Shown here: piece after piece, positions 48,334-56,844 of the stretch
Position numbering within the stretch: position 1 is the first letter of the stretch
How the letters are laid out: each line of letters begins with the position of its first letter
NCBI GenBank assembly: GCA_019309545.1
Contig: JAFDGA010000003.1
Location: forward strand, 1-64,000
DNA: 64,000 nucleotides
Direction: 5' to 3'
From: Deltaproteobacteria bacterium
GTDB lineage: Bacteria; Desulfobacterota; Desulfobaccia; Desulfobaccales; Desulfobaccaceae
Made by a program: the position numbers and the translations under genes
Notes under the pieces: generated by a model
The model's input: only the letters and a program-made list of their open reading frames with translations
Database searches by the model: none
What the model was told of the DNA's origin: nothing

Positions 48334-48771
48334 TTACAGGATTCCCAATTCTTTCCGTACCTCTTCGGTATCCATTTGGTCCACCAGGGCCCGATCCTCT
48401 TCAAAGGCTTGGCGGTTCCAGATCTCGAAACAGCGCACTGCTCCGGCCAGAACAGCTTCTTTCTCTAGTCTGGCATACTCACGCAAGTGAGGCGGAATCA
48501 GAATCCGTCCCTGACGATCCAGCTGACACTCTGCCGCCCCGGAGACAAAAAACCGCTGGAAGGACCGGAAATCTTTGCGCAGAAGTGCTAATTGGCCCAG
48601 CCGTTGCTCAATCAATTCCCATTCCGACAGCGGAAAGGCGGGCAGATAGCCGTCGAGGTTAGTTATGATTAAATAATCATCGTGACGCGCCCGGAGAATT
48701 TCGCGATAGCGTTGCGGAATGCTGATCCTTCCTTTGTCATCGATGACGTGGAAGAAACTCCCCCGGAACAC
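48334..48771 (-). CDS. mraZ: transcriptional regulator MraZ
   Basis: MraZ is an AbrB-like ring-forming DNA-binding protein that regulates the dcw cluster. The 145-residue protein has two copies of the fold: FRGSFFHVIDDKGRISIPQRYRE and AECQLDRQGRILIPPHLREYA, each with the D-x-K/Q-G-R-I-x-I-P motif. It is the first gene of the cluster and ends 29 bp before rsmH. Four correctly spaced boxes lie just upstream, so autoregulation is likely. Confidence 0.97.
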   Translation of the reverse strand: MFRGSFFHVIDDKGRISIPQRYREILRARHDDYLIITNLDGYLPAFPLSEWELIEQRLGQLALLRKDFRSFQRFFVSGAAECQLDRQGRILIPPHLREYARLEKEAVLAGAVRCFEIWNRQAFEEDRALVDQMDTEEVRKELGIL

Positions 48772-48789
48772 CTTACCCCCTTATTTAAT

Positions 48790-48823
48790 TCCATCTGACA
48801 CCACTTAATCCCACTTGGCCCCA
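48790..48823 (-). promoter_or_regulatory. MraZ operator: four TGG boxes at 10-bp spacing
   Basis: On the minus strand four boxes follow each other every 10 bp: TGGGG, TGGGA, TGGTG, TGGAA, each with a 5-bp spacer. MraZ is known to bind TGGGN direct repeats with 5-bp spacers upstream of mraZ. The first two boxes are canonical; the two nearest the gene are degenerate. The array starts just after the -10 box, so binding would cover the transcription start. Confidence 0.88.
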
Positions 48824-48824
48824 A

Positions 48825-48852
48825 ATTAAATGGGTTTGCCACCCAATGTCAA
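48825..48852 (-). promoter_or_regulatory. sigma70-type promoter of the dcw cluster
   Basis: On the minus strand TTGACA (48852-48847) is followed after 16 bp by TTTAAT (48830-48825). The MraZ boxes follow immediately. The upstream DNA (48855-48960) is very AT-rich and may act as an UP element. This would drive all 14 genes down to ftsZ. Confidence 0.65.
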
Positions 48853-48982
48853 GGAAAAAATAGCTATGTGAAAAGAAATACAAGTATATAACTTATGTAA
48901 ATTATTTATAAATAAGTTAAGCTCATCGAATAGCTAACTATATCTGATTTAAGAATTGTTAAACTCGGAAGGAGGTTTGCCA

Positions 48983-49456
48983 TCAGGGAGAAGGGCGGCG
49001 CTGATCAAGAAAGGCCTGCAAAATCAATACGGCGGCCATTTTATCAATGACCTGCCGGCGACGCCGGCGGCTAAGGTTGGCATCCAGCAGAATACGCTCC
49101 GCCTGGACCGTGGTTAGACGTTCATCCCAGGTATGGACGGGAATCGCTAGCGCTTGTTGTAGCTGCGCCACCCAATCAAAGACTTCGGCGGCGCTGGCTC
49201 CGAGACGGCCATTCATGTGGCGGGGCAGGCCGATAACAATCCCGGTTATGTGATGCTGCCGGGCCAGTGCGATGATCCGGGCCAGATCAGTAGCATTGTC
49301 CTGGCGTTCCAGCACCATCAGGCCTTGGGCGGTGATTCCCAGGGCGTCGCTTAGTGCCACGCCGATCCGTTTTCGGCCCAGATCTAAACCCATGATCCGG
49401 ACCTCGGAGTGGGGACAGTGGGGTAATGAGGCAGTAAAAGGCAAGTCCATGATCAT
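48983..49456 (-). CDS. ruvX: Holliday junction resolvase-like / pre-16S rRNA nuclease YqgF
   Basis: This RNase H-fold nuclease processes the 5' end of 16S rRNA. The catalytic start is IMGLDLGRKRIGVALSD, followed by GLPRHMNGRLGASA, DERLTTVQAERIL and the C-terminal KMAAVLILQAFLDQR. The 157-residue reading includes about 20 residues before the first strand; the exact start among three early ATG or GTG codons is unclear. It stands alone upstream of the dcw promoter on the same strand. Confidence 0.92.
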   Translation of the reverse strand: MIMDLPFTASLPHCPHSEVRIMGLDLGRKRIGVALSDALGITAQGLMVLERQDNATDLARIIALARQHHITGIVIGLPRHMNGRLGASAAEVFDWVAQLQQALAIPVHTWDERLTTVQAERILLDANLSRRRRRQVIDKMAAVLILQAFLDQRRPSP

Positions 49457-49614
49457 TAAGAAAGGTGGGCTCCCGATCTTGAAACTTCTTTTAGTCTCCT
49501 GCTAATCGAAAATTTTTGCTACCGGTTGTGAATAATTAACGGCGCTGAATCTAATATATCATAATTCTTTTATACTTATCTTAAAAAAATATCACCGCCA
49601 GGATCGGCCCGCCC

Positions 49615-50523
49615 TTAGAGAAGTCCTTTTTTCTGGAGCCAGGCGACCGCCACCTGGTGAACGGAGTGCTTATCCACGTCCACGGCCTTATTCAATTGCT
49701 GCATGGCCTCGGTGGTCAGTTCGAGCATGGGCGTGAGAATCTCCGGAATTTCCGGATATTTGTTTAGCACCCGGCGGCGGACCACTGGAGCCGGGTTATA
49801 GGCTGGGAAAAATCCCTGATCATCTTCCAGATTGACGAAGCCAAAGGCGGCAATGCGGCCGTCCGTGGAAAAACCCATGGCCAGATCGATCTGGCCCTCT
49901 TTTAAGGCCTGGTAACATAAGCCGGTAGCCATCTTCCGGATCTTGCCGTGGGGCACCCGAAAGCCATAGGCTTGCATCAACTTTTTAAACCCGTCGGGGC
50001 GCCCCCAGAATTCGGCATTCATTCCAAAAATCAGGACATTGGGGTGTTTTTTGACGTAAATGGCCAGATCGCTGATAGAGGTAACTCCCAGACTTTGGGC
50101 CCGGGCCTGCTGCATCATCAAAGTATATGTAGTATTGCACTGAAGACGGGGCAGCCACACCAGACCCCATTTTGCGTCGGCTCGCTTCACATAGTTGAAG
50201 ACCTTCTCCGGGTCCGCCATGATCTCCCGGTCTTTCTGTTTAAGGTAAACGGTGTAGGCTGTGCCGGTATATTCGAAATAGAGGTCAACCTGGCCGCTCC
50301 TCAGGGCTCTGCGTAACAGGGTAGATCCCACCCCGGTTTTCAAGGTCACTTCAAAACCATGTTTTTGTAACAGGATTTTGGCGATTTCCGGCAGGATATA
50401 TTGTTCAGTAAAGTTTTTCCCTCCGATTACCAGTTTTTTGGCGGCCGCGCCACCCTTACTAGGAAAAGCCATAAATAACAGGCCGACATATAGGCAAACA
50501 ATTGTTTTTATAAAATATCTCAT
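49615..50523 (-). CDS. quaternary-amine (glycine betaine/choline-type) substrate-binding protein
   Basis: This 302-residue periplasmic protein has a clear signal peptide (KTIVCLYVGLLFMAFPSKGGAA). It then begins with LVIGGKNFTEQYILPEIAKIL, the hallmark of OpuBC/OpuCC/ProX-type binding proteins. Other family segments are LRSGQVDLYFEYTGTAY and LVNLEDDQGFFPAYNPAPVVR. These proteins bind betaine, choline, carnitine or similar compounds through an aromatic cage; the exact ligand cannot be read here. It is the last gene of the ABC importer unit, behind the two permeases. Confidence 0.9.
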   Translation of the reverse strand: MRYFIKTIVCLYVGLLFMAFPSKGGAAAKKLVIGGKNFTEQYILPEIAKILLQKHGFEVTLKTGVGSTLLRRALRSGQVDLYFEYTGTAYTVYLKQKDREIMADPEKVFNYVKRADAKWGLVWLPRLQCNTTYTLMMQQARAQSLGVTSISDLAIYVKKHPNVLIFGMNAEFWGRPDGFKKLMQAYGFRVPHGKIRKMATGLCYQALKEGQIDLAMGFSTDGRIAAFGFVNLEDDQGFFPAYNPAPVVRRRVLNKYPEIPEILTPMLELTTEAMQQLNKAVDVDKHSVHQVAVAWLQKKGLL

Positions 50524-50537
50524 ATAGGTTATCCTTT

Positions 50538-51272
50538 TCAGCCCTCTTCCAGCCGCAGGCCAGGGGGAATCAACAGCAGTCCTACAAGTTCACAAAGATA
50601 ATCCCCGAGCAGCGCCAACAGGGTTAAGGGAATGGCCCCGGCCAGCAACTTATCAGGTTCCATTAGGCTGATGCCTGAAAAAATCAAGTCGCCCAACCCC
50701 CCGGCGCCGATCAGGAAGGCCAAAGCCGCGGTGCCGATATTGATGATCAGAGCGACCCGAAATCCGGTGATTATGACTTTCATAGCCATGGGCAGTTCCA
50801 CTTCCAGTAGCAGACGCCAGGGCGGCATCCCCATACCCTGGGCCGCGTCAATTAAGGGAGGCGGAACCGCCATAATTCCCGCCAGGGTATTTCGGGCGAT
50901 CGGCAAGATGGAATAAATGGTCAGGGCAAAAATCGCCGATGTGGCCCCGATCCCCAAAAAGCTCATAGCCAGAGCAATTACCGCCAGAGAAGGGATGGTC
51001 TGGCCGAGACTGACGATATACATCCCCACCCCGGCATATTTTTTAAACTGCCTTCGGGTTAAGAGAATGCCCACACTGAGGCCGGCCACGGTCGCCAACC
51101 CCATACTGCAGCCCACCAGGTAAAGGTGTTGCCAGAAGAGTTTTATAATCAAGGGATATTCATAGGGGTCTAAGAGGTAATCGATCAGGCCGATTCTTTG
51201 CACCCCCACTCCTGCCCCAAAAATCACCAGGATCAGCAGCAATCGATATACTTTCGGTAACAAATGTCTCAT
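50538..51272 (-). CDS. osmoprotectant-type ABC transporter permease (second)
   Basis: This 244-residue inner-membrane permease has about six helices. The coupling-loop motif reads DAAQGMGMPPWRLLLEVELPMAMKVIITGFR, close to the DAARGMGMTxxQxLxxVELP form of OpuCB/OpuCD. ILIGAGG-like LIGAGGLGDLIFSGI follows. Its ATG overlaps the stop of the first permease as ATGA. It has an extra N-terminal helix compared with the first permease. Confidence 0.88.
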   Translation of the reverse strand: MRHLLPKVYRLLLILVIFGAGVGVQRIGLIDYLLDPYEYPLIIKLFWQHLYLVGCSMGLATVAGLSVGILLTRRQFKKYAGVGMYIVSLGQTIPSLAVIALAMSFLGIGATSAIFALTIYSILPIARNTLAGIMAVPPPLIDAAQGMGMPPWRLLLEVELPMAMKVIITGFRVALIINIGTAALAFLIGAGGLGDLIFSGISLMEPDKLLAGAIPLTLLALLGDYLCELVGLLLIPPGLRLEEG

Positions 51273-51937
51273 CGGCCTCGTTGTCGCTGAATTTTAACCC
51301 CCCGGGGGGTAACCAAGGACTCCAGCAGGGCCATGCCGCCGTCCACTACCAGGGCCAGCAGCGAAACCAGGATGGCACCACCCAGAATCATCTCCCGGTA
51401 GACCCGGTCAATGCCTTGCTGGATCAAAACCCCCAGGCCACCGGCCCCGATATAGGCGGCGATGGCGGCGATGCCGATGTTCATGACCGCGGCGGTCCGC
51501 AGCCCGGCCAGGATCACGGGTAGAGACATGGGGATCTGCACTTCTTTAAGCAACTCCCAGCGGCTCATCCCCATACCCCGGCCCGCATCCACCACCGCCG
51601 GCGGCACGTTCTGAATCGCGGTATAAGTATTGCGGATGATAGGAAGCTGGCTGTACAACACCAGGGCCGTTACTGCCGGTACTTTGCCCAATCCGTGGCC
51701 TACCAGGGAAAAAACCGGCAGTAGGAGACCAAACAGGGCGATCGAGGGGATGGTCATCAAAACATTTGCGACATCGATCACCTTCCGGGCCAGTTCCCGA
51801 TTCCGAGTAATCAGCATCCCCAGCGGCAACCCGATAAAAGTGGCAATGACCAGGGCCAACCCGACGATCCAGAGATGTTCCCAGGTGAGATAGATAACCT
51901 GCTTATAATTATTAATGATAAAATATAAACTAGTCAA
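51269..51937 (-). CDS. osmoprotectant-type ABC transporter permease (first)
   Basis: This 222-residue permease has about five or six helices, with IGLPLGMLITRNRELARKVID, the segment SQLPIIRNTYTAIQNVPPAVVDAGRGMG and the coupling-loop EVQIPMSLPVILAGLRTAAVMNIG, then AYIGAGGLG. It is paralogous to the next permease, as in the OpuCB/OpuCD pair. It starts 11 bp after the ATPase gene. Confidence 0.88.
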   Translation of the reverse strand: MTSLYFIINNYKQVIYLTWEHLWIVGLALVIATFIGLPLGMLITRNRELARKVIDVANVLMTIPSIALFGLLLPVFSLVGHGLGKVPAVTALVLYSQLPIIRNTYTAIQNVPPAVVDAGRGMGMSRWELLKEVQIPMSLPVILAGLRTAAVMNIGIAAIAAYIGAGGLGVLIQQGIDRVYREMILGGAILVSLLALVVDGGMALLESLVTPRGVKIQRQRGR

Positions 51938-51948
51938 ATATTTGCCCT

Positions 51949-53079
51949 TTATTGATCTTCGCTGCCCTGAGGATAAGTTTCCTTAACCGCTTTTTGAATG
52001 CAGTCATAAGTAACCGAGCCGACAAAATCGCCCTGACCATTTACCACGCAGAAGGTTGATAGATCATGCATCAGCATGTAAGAGAGAACCTCGCGCACTG
52101 AAGTAGCCTCCTCTATCAATAAGGGATAGGGTCGCACCACCTCCTGGACCGAGCCCTTTTCGTATTTAAGGTCCTGGGGGGTGACATACCCGATGGGCTT
52201 GCCGTCAGCTAGGACAATGGCGTAGGCCTGGTTTTTTTCTTCCAAAAATTTCAGGATTTCGGGTGCCGAATCGGCAGCCTTGACAATGTTTTTCGGCGAG
52301 CGGTTCATGATGTCGCGGACGTGGATCAGGCCCAGGACTTTCAAGGTGCGGTCCGCGCCGACAAAATCAGCCACAAATTTATTTTTTGGCCGGGTCAGAA
52401 TGGTTTCGGGAGTATCGTATTGCACCAGTCGGCCGCGGTTAAATAGGGCAATTTTATCCCCCATCTTGATGGCTTCGTGAATATCGTGGGAAACAAAGGC
52501 AATGGTCTTTTTCATCCCGGCCTGGAGATTTAAAAAATCATTCTGAATCCGTTCCCGGTTAATAGGATCAATAGCCCCAAACGGCTCATCCATCAGCAGA
52601 ATTTCCGGATCTGCGGCCAAGGCCCGGGCCACTCCGACCCGTTGCTGTTGACCGCCGGATAGCTCGGCTGGATAGCGGTGGCGATACTGCTCGGGCTCCA
52701 GGCGGGTAAGGCGCAAAAGTTCATCAACCCGCTGTCGTATTCTGTCTTTGCTCCACCCCAATAGTTTGGGGACCACGGCGATATTGTCAAAAATGGTCTT
52801 ATTGGGGAACAGTCCGATTTCCTGGATGACATAACCGATGCTCTGTCTGAGTTTCACCGGATCTAAGTCCATGATGTTTTGGGAATTAATATATATGTTA
52901 CCCCGAGTCAAAGAATCCAGCCGATTAGTCAGACGCAAGAGCGTGGTTTTGCCGCATCCGGAGGGTCCCAAAAAGACGACTACCTCTCCCTGGTCAATGG
53001 TAAAGCTGACATTATCCACGGCAATAACTGCATCTTTGCCGACCCCAAAGACTTTGGTGACCGCCTCGTAGGTTATCAT
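51949..53079 (-). CDS. quaternary-amine ABC transporter ATPase with tandem CBS domains
   Basis: This 376-residue ATPase (from ATG 53079) powers the importer. Walker A is GPSGCGKTTLLRL, the Q-loop is VIQEIGLFPNKTI, the signature is LSGGQQQRVGVARAL and Walker B is EILLMDEPFGAID. After about residue 245 come two CBS domains (RDIMNRSPKNIVKAADSAPE and VRPYPLLIEEATSVREVL), typical of OpuA/OpuC/ProV, where they sense ionic strength or c-di-AMP. A TTG six codons earlier is a weaker start. Confidence 0.92.
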   Translation of the reverse strand: MITYEAVTKVFGVGKDAVIAVDNVSFTIDQGEVVVFLGPSGCGKTTLLRLTNRLDSLTRGNIYINSQNIMDLDPVKLRQSIGYVIQEIGLFPNKTIFDNIAVVPKLLGWSKDRIRQRVDELLRLTRLEPEQYRHRYPAELSGGQQQRVGVARALAADPEILLMDEPFGAIDPINRERIQNDFLNLQAGMKKTIAFVSHDIHEAIKMGDKIALFNRGRLVQYDTPETILTRPKNKFVADFVGADRTLKVLGLIHVRDIMNRSPKNIVKAADSAPEILKFLEEKNQAYAIVLADGKPIGYVTPQDLKYEKGSVQEVVRPYPLLIEEATSVREVLSYMLMHDLSTFCVVNGQGDFVGSVTYDCIQKAVKETYPQGSEDQ

Positions 53080-53130
53080 TGCCTGACTTACCACCAATGC
53101 TGTTCACTGGTTCAATTTATCATTATTACT

Positions 53131-53160
53131 TGAAAAATTAAATGGGGCCGCGAAGCCCCA
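53131..53160 (-). terminator. hairpin with imperfect U-tract between the AsnB-like gene and the importer
   Basis: On the minus strand TGGGGC pairs with GCCCCA around a 6-nt TTCGCG loop, followed by TTTAATTTTTC. It lies 57 bp past the stop of the AsnB-like gene and before the ABC genes. It could terminate, attenuate or partly uncouple the importer genes from the methyltransferase genes. Confidence 0.55.
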
Positions 53161-53216
53161 AAATAGTCTGGAAATGATAGAATTATAAAAGATAGGGGGT
53201 TCCGGATGGACACTAG

Positions 53217-54737
53217 TTATAAACAGACCCACTGGCCCACGGTATCCACCGCCCGTCCGTGGCCGAAATGCTCGGTAAAAATCCGGAAGTAATAAAGCTC
53301 TTCCTTGCTTCGGACCATCGGAAACTGGGATTGGGTTTGGGCCAGCTCGGCATCGCTGATCACCTGTTCAAAATATTGGGGCAAGACGTCAGCAGATCCC
53401 GACCCTTGCGAAAACTCCTGTTTAATACGCCAGACCACTTCGGTAGGGAGCAGATCTTCAAAGGCTTTCCGAAAAATCCATTTTTCGATCTTGTCATCTC
53501 CTTCCGGCTTTTGCTTGTATTCCGGGGGAATGGCCAGGGAGTAGGCCAGCAGTTCTCCGGAAATCAAGGGGGCTACCACCCGGATGGAATTAGCCAGATT
53601 CATGCGGTCCAGGCGCAAAGAGGCATTGCTGTGTAAAAAGCCGATACATTGCATCTGATGGGCAAACAGTTCGGTCAAGGGAAATTTCTTAAGATACATA
53701 TACCCACAAAAAACTTCATCGCCGCCCTCCCCCGACAACAGCACCTGGATGCCTTGTTCTTTGGCGTAACGGGAGATAAGGAAATTAGAAGCCGAACTCC
53801 TGACCAGGGAAGGATCGAAGGATTCCAGATAGTAAATTACTTCCGGCAATACGGCCAGAATCTGCTCCAGATCGACAATCACCTCAGCGTGATCGGAATT
53901 GAGATGGCGGGCCATCAGCCGGGCATTTTGGATGTCCTGACTTTCTCCCACGCCCAGGGCAAAGGTCGGCAACCGGGCCTCGGGGCCAAACTTGTCCCGA
54001 TAGGTCTGGGTCGCCAGACAGGCGACCAGACTGCTGTCAATCCCGCCGCTGAGCAGGCTGCCGGATCTTACCCTAAAATCCACCCGATTGATGACACTGC
54101 GCTGGATAATATCCCGGATGTCGGCGATCATCTGATCCAGATCGTCATGGAGGACCGGCGGCGGAATCTGGGGCAACTCGGCAAACCGGAAGATCTGGCC
54201 CTTCTGGTCCATATAGCAACCCGGGGGGAATTCGTAAACCTCATCGGTGACCGCCACCAGGCTCTTAAGTTCCGAACCCAGGTAAAGGTTGCCGTCTTTC
54301 CAGCCATAGAAGAGAGTTTTAATGCCCAGCAGGTCGCGAGCTGCCAGCAGCCGGTCGCCATCCGCGATCACCAGGGCAAAAATAGCATCATTCAAGTAGC
54401 GCCACATGTCGCGGCCATACTGTTTATACAAATGGAGCACTAAAGACTCTTCCTGAAGCGGCCCGGCCGGGATCCCATACAGCGAAGCCAGCTTCGGCCA
54501 GTTGCCTATCTGACCGTCGTAGCAAATTTGCGGCTCGGTATTGGAAGAATTATGCCTAAAGAGCTTGAGATCACTTGCAGCCCCGGGAAGATCGGCTTCC
54601 AGATAATTCTGGGCCATGATGATTTTCTCTGATGTATAAATATCTTGTCGCCAAGGCCCCCGATGCCTGATGCAGTTAAACATGGTATTTAGTTGCCCCC
54701 GATCCGGGTTTCCATAAATCGCCACAAAGCCACTCAA
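53217..54737 (-). CDS. asparagine-synthetase-like amide ligase without the glutaminase cysteine
   Basis: This 506-residue protein has the two-domain AsnB layout. The C-terminal synthetase domain is intact: the ATP pyrophosphatase loop SGGIDSS is at 230-236 and GEGGDEVFCGY follows. The N-terminal class II glutaminase domain (about 2-190) is kept in outline (RHRGP at 24-28, LLAARDLLGIKTLFYGW) but the nucleophile is gone: the protein starts (TTG)-Ser-Gly-Phe instead of Met-Cys-Gly-Ile. The NGEIYN motif is YDGQIGN. It may thus use free ammonia or an amine, as beta-lactam synthetase-type enzymes do. GGGGGAG supports the TTG start. Substrate unknown. Confidence 0.85.
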   Translation of the reverse strand: MSGFVAIYGNPDRGQLNTMFNCIRHRGPWRQDIYTSEKIIMAQNYLEADLPGAASDLKLFRHNSSNTEPQICYDGQIGNWPKLASLYGIPAGPLQEESLVLHLYKQYGRDMWRYLNDAIFALVIADGDRLLAARDLLGIKTLFYGWKDGNLYLGSELKSLVAVTDEVYEFPPGCYMDQKGQIFRFAELPQIPPPVLHDDLDQMIADIRDIIQRSVINRVDFRVRSGSLLSGGIDSSLVACLATQTYRDKFGPEARLPTFALGVGESQDIQNARLMARHLNSDHAEVIVDLEQILAVLPEVIYYLESFDPSLVRSSASNFLISRYAKEQGIQVLLSGEGGDEVFCGYMYLKKFPLTELFAHQMQCIGFLHSNASLRLDRMNLANSIRVVAPLISGELLAYSLAIPPEYKQKPEGDDKIEKWIFRKAFEDLLPTEVVWRIKQEFSQGSGSADVLPQYFEQVISDAELAQTQSQFPMVRSKEELYYFRIFTEHFGHGRAVDTVGQWVCL

Positions 54738-54827
54738 AATAATTGCTCCCCCAAAATTGAAGGTTAAGTTTCTAAGCCCCTGGCTTATGGTTAACTAAAA
54801 TAGCCTGCGCCACTGCGTCAGACGACT

Positions 54828-56093
54828 TTATTTGCGAATCTCAAAGATGCCTACCAAGCCGTGGCCGACGCCGGTTCCGGGCTGCAGTTCCATTTCCAGC
54901 TTGCGCAGCGAATAGCCTAACATCGGCTCGATGACATTTGCCCGCACATCGCCCCAAGGCACCCAGCCGATTCCTTCGATGATACTATGCATAGTAGCCA
55001 TGGCTTCCTTCAGAGGTTCCGGATAGAAAGGCATGATTGGCGGTATATCATTAATTTTCCGCGTAGCGCTATCGTAGTTGGTAAGTAAGCTGATGGTATA
55101 TTTCACCAGGGTATTGCAAGACATGAAAAACATTTCGAAAAAGTTGTTGAGATAATCAAATCCGGCCCGCGGCACATAGTCGACCAACAGACTCTCCAGG
55201 TCAGTACGAATGTAGCCCTCAAAAAGGGAGTTTACCGGTCCCCGCAACTGGGGACAATTGGCGTTATAATCACCGGTATCCATATGGCGGCCAATAAAAA
55301 TCGAGCGGTCAAAGAACTTCAGCGGCCTGATTTCCACCCCCGATTCCTTAGCGGCCTGCTCAATGATGCGCATGACCTCATCCTGGGTGATCAGTCGTAA
55401 TGGGAAACTGGCCACCTCCACCTGGCTGCGTTGCTCCTCCGGATAAATATAGGAAATCCGGTAGTCCATAAAATATTCCTGGTCCACCGGGTGATGCCAG
55501 AGATCCTGCCATTCATAGGAATAGCGCCCCAGCCAGTCCCCCATAAAAATCGCCTCGGCCGGGGCATGCCGACATATGTCAGCGATGATTTTAACACTCT
55601 GATGATCATGAAAATGCGAAAAGGTCCCGAAGGAGGAAAAATAAATATCAAAGGGTTTCTCCGACCACACCTCAGGAGGTAAGCCGTCCGACAAATCGCC
55701 AATCATAAACCGGGCCTTTGGGTTATAGGCCAGGTATTCCTCAGCCTGTTTAATCAGGTCTGGGTTAATATCCAGCCCCACGTACTCTTGCAGCATGTCC
55801 GGGGTAATGGCTGCGGTAATCCAATCAAAGATGCCGGGATCCTTGGTAGTAACCCCCATCAACAGATCATAACCATCACCGCTGCCGCATCCCAGATCAA
55901 GAATTCTAATTCTTTCCAGGCGCTCTCGTTTATGATTCACCATTTGTTGCAACATCGGCCGTAAGGAGTTGCCCGTAACCTGGTCTTCCCAGAACCGCCG
56001 GACATTATCGTATTTTCCCAGCAGTCCACTGGCCTTCTCGTATTTCCCGGTCTGAAAAGCCTGACTATAGGCTGTCTTTTCAGCCATGGTCAT
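54828..56093 (-). CDS. SAM-dependent methyltransferase with a large unassigned C-terminal region
   Basis: This 421-residue soluble protein has a class I SAM-binding core: motif I ILDLGCGSGDGYDLL (LDLGCGSG at 65-72), YVGLDINPDLIKQAEEYL as the acidic strand, ARFMIGDLSDG and FDIYFSSFGTFSHF. After about residue 260 comes a 160-residue region (ANCPQLRGPVNSLFEGY, PRAGFDYLNNFFEMFFMSC, GVGHGLVGIFEIRK) that I do not recognise. AGGAGAAA precedes the ATG. It lies 11 bp after the corrinoid-protein gene and 90 bp before the AsnB-like gene, so it is very likely co-expressed with both. The substrate is unknown; a small amine or amino acid is a guess. Confidence 0.82.
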   Translation of the reverse strand: MTMAEKTAYSQAFQTGKYEKASGLLGKYDNVRRFWEDQVTGNSLRPMLQQMVNHKRERLERIRILDLGCGSGDGYDLLMGVTTKDPGIFDWITAAITPDMLQEYVGLDINPDLIKQAEEYLAYNPKARFMIGDLSDGLPPEVWSEKPFDIYFSSFGTFSHFHDHQSVKIIADICRHAPAEAIFMGDWLGRYSYEWQDLWHHPVDQEYFMDYRISYIYPEEQRSQVEVASFPLRLITQDEVMRIIEQAAKESGVEIRPLKFFDRSIFIGRHMDTGDYNANCPQLRGPVNSLFEGYIRTDLESLLVDYVPRAGFDYLNNFFEMFFMSCNTLVKYTISLLTNYDSATRKINDIPPIMPFYPEPLKEAMATMHSIIEGIGWVPWGDVRANVIEPMLGYSLRKLEMELQPGTGVGHGLVGIFEIRK

Positions 56094-56104
56094 TTTCTCC
56101 TGAG

Positions 56105-56842
56105 TTAAGTTTCAAGGGTTTTCAATTTATCAAGAGCCTGGAAGGCATCTTTGCAATAGGCGTCAGCCCCGATCTGTTGGGCAAACTCCGCTGAGGTGGG
56201 TGCCCCGCCAATCAGGACCTTGACCTGTTGGCGCAAACCTTCATCTTCCAGTCTCTGCACGACATCCCCCATGACCCGCATGGTAGTGGTCAACAGGGCC
56301 GAGAGTCCGACATACGGGGCCTGATGTTCTCTTACGGCCTCCAAAATTCGCTCCACCGAGACATCGGTGCCTAGATCGATGACTTCGTAGGCCGCACCCT
56401 TTAACATAATGGCCACGATATTTTTGCCGATGTCGTGCAAATCACCAGCCACTGTAGCAATGATAAATTTGCCTTTACTCTTGATGCCGGCCTTGATCAG
56501 GTGCGGAGCCAGCATTTCCATGGCCAGCCCTACGCATTCGGCCGAGGCCAGCATGTCCGGAATCAGATATTCATTGCGCTCGAACTTCTCGCCGACGATC
56601 TCCATGGAGCGGGTCAGAGCCCCTAAAACGATGTCTTTGGGATCAACGCCCTGTTCCAGGGCTTCTTGCATCAGTTCGGTAACCGCCGGTTGGCCTTCCA
56701 ATCCGGGGTCAAAGCCTTCGTCTCCCGCTTCCAACCGGCCCTGAATCACATTGAACGCGATTTTCTCTATCAGTTCTTGACTACTCACTGAACTCTCCTC
56801 TTCATAATTCATAACTTTCGGTTGTCGGGCTTGGAAATTCAT
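56105..56842 (-). CDS. corrinoid (cobalamin-binding) methyl-carrier protein, MtgC/MttC type
   Basis: This carries the methyl group on its cobalt between the MttB-type and the methyltetrahydrofolate-type methyltransferases. Residues 25-115 form the helical cap domain (QEALEQGVDPKDIVLGALTRSM). The Rossmann part has the cobalamin motif D134-x-H136-x-x-G139 in GDLHDIGKNIV, then VIDLGTDVSVE and VGLSALLTTTM, ending GGAPTSAEFAQQIGADAYCKDA. It is 245 residues with a slightly long N-terminus. AAGGAG in the end of the MttB gene sits perfectly for ATG 56842, so the two are coupled. Confidence 0.95.
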   Translation of the reverse strand: MNFQARQPKVMNYEEESSVSSQELIEKIAFNVIQGRLEAGDEGFDPGLEGQPAVTELMQEALEQGVDPKDIVLGALTRSMEIVGEKFERNEYLIPDMLASAECVGLAMEMLAPHLIKAGIKSKGKFIIATVAGDLHDIGKNIVAIMLKGAAYEVIDLGTDVSVERILEAVREHQAPYVGLSALLTTTMRVMGDVVQRLEDEGLRQQVKVLIGGAPTSAEFAQQIGADAYCKDAFQALDKLKTLET

Positions 56843-56844
56843 GA

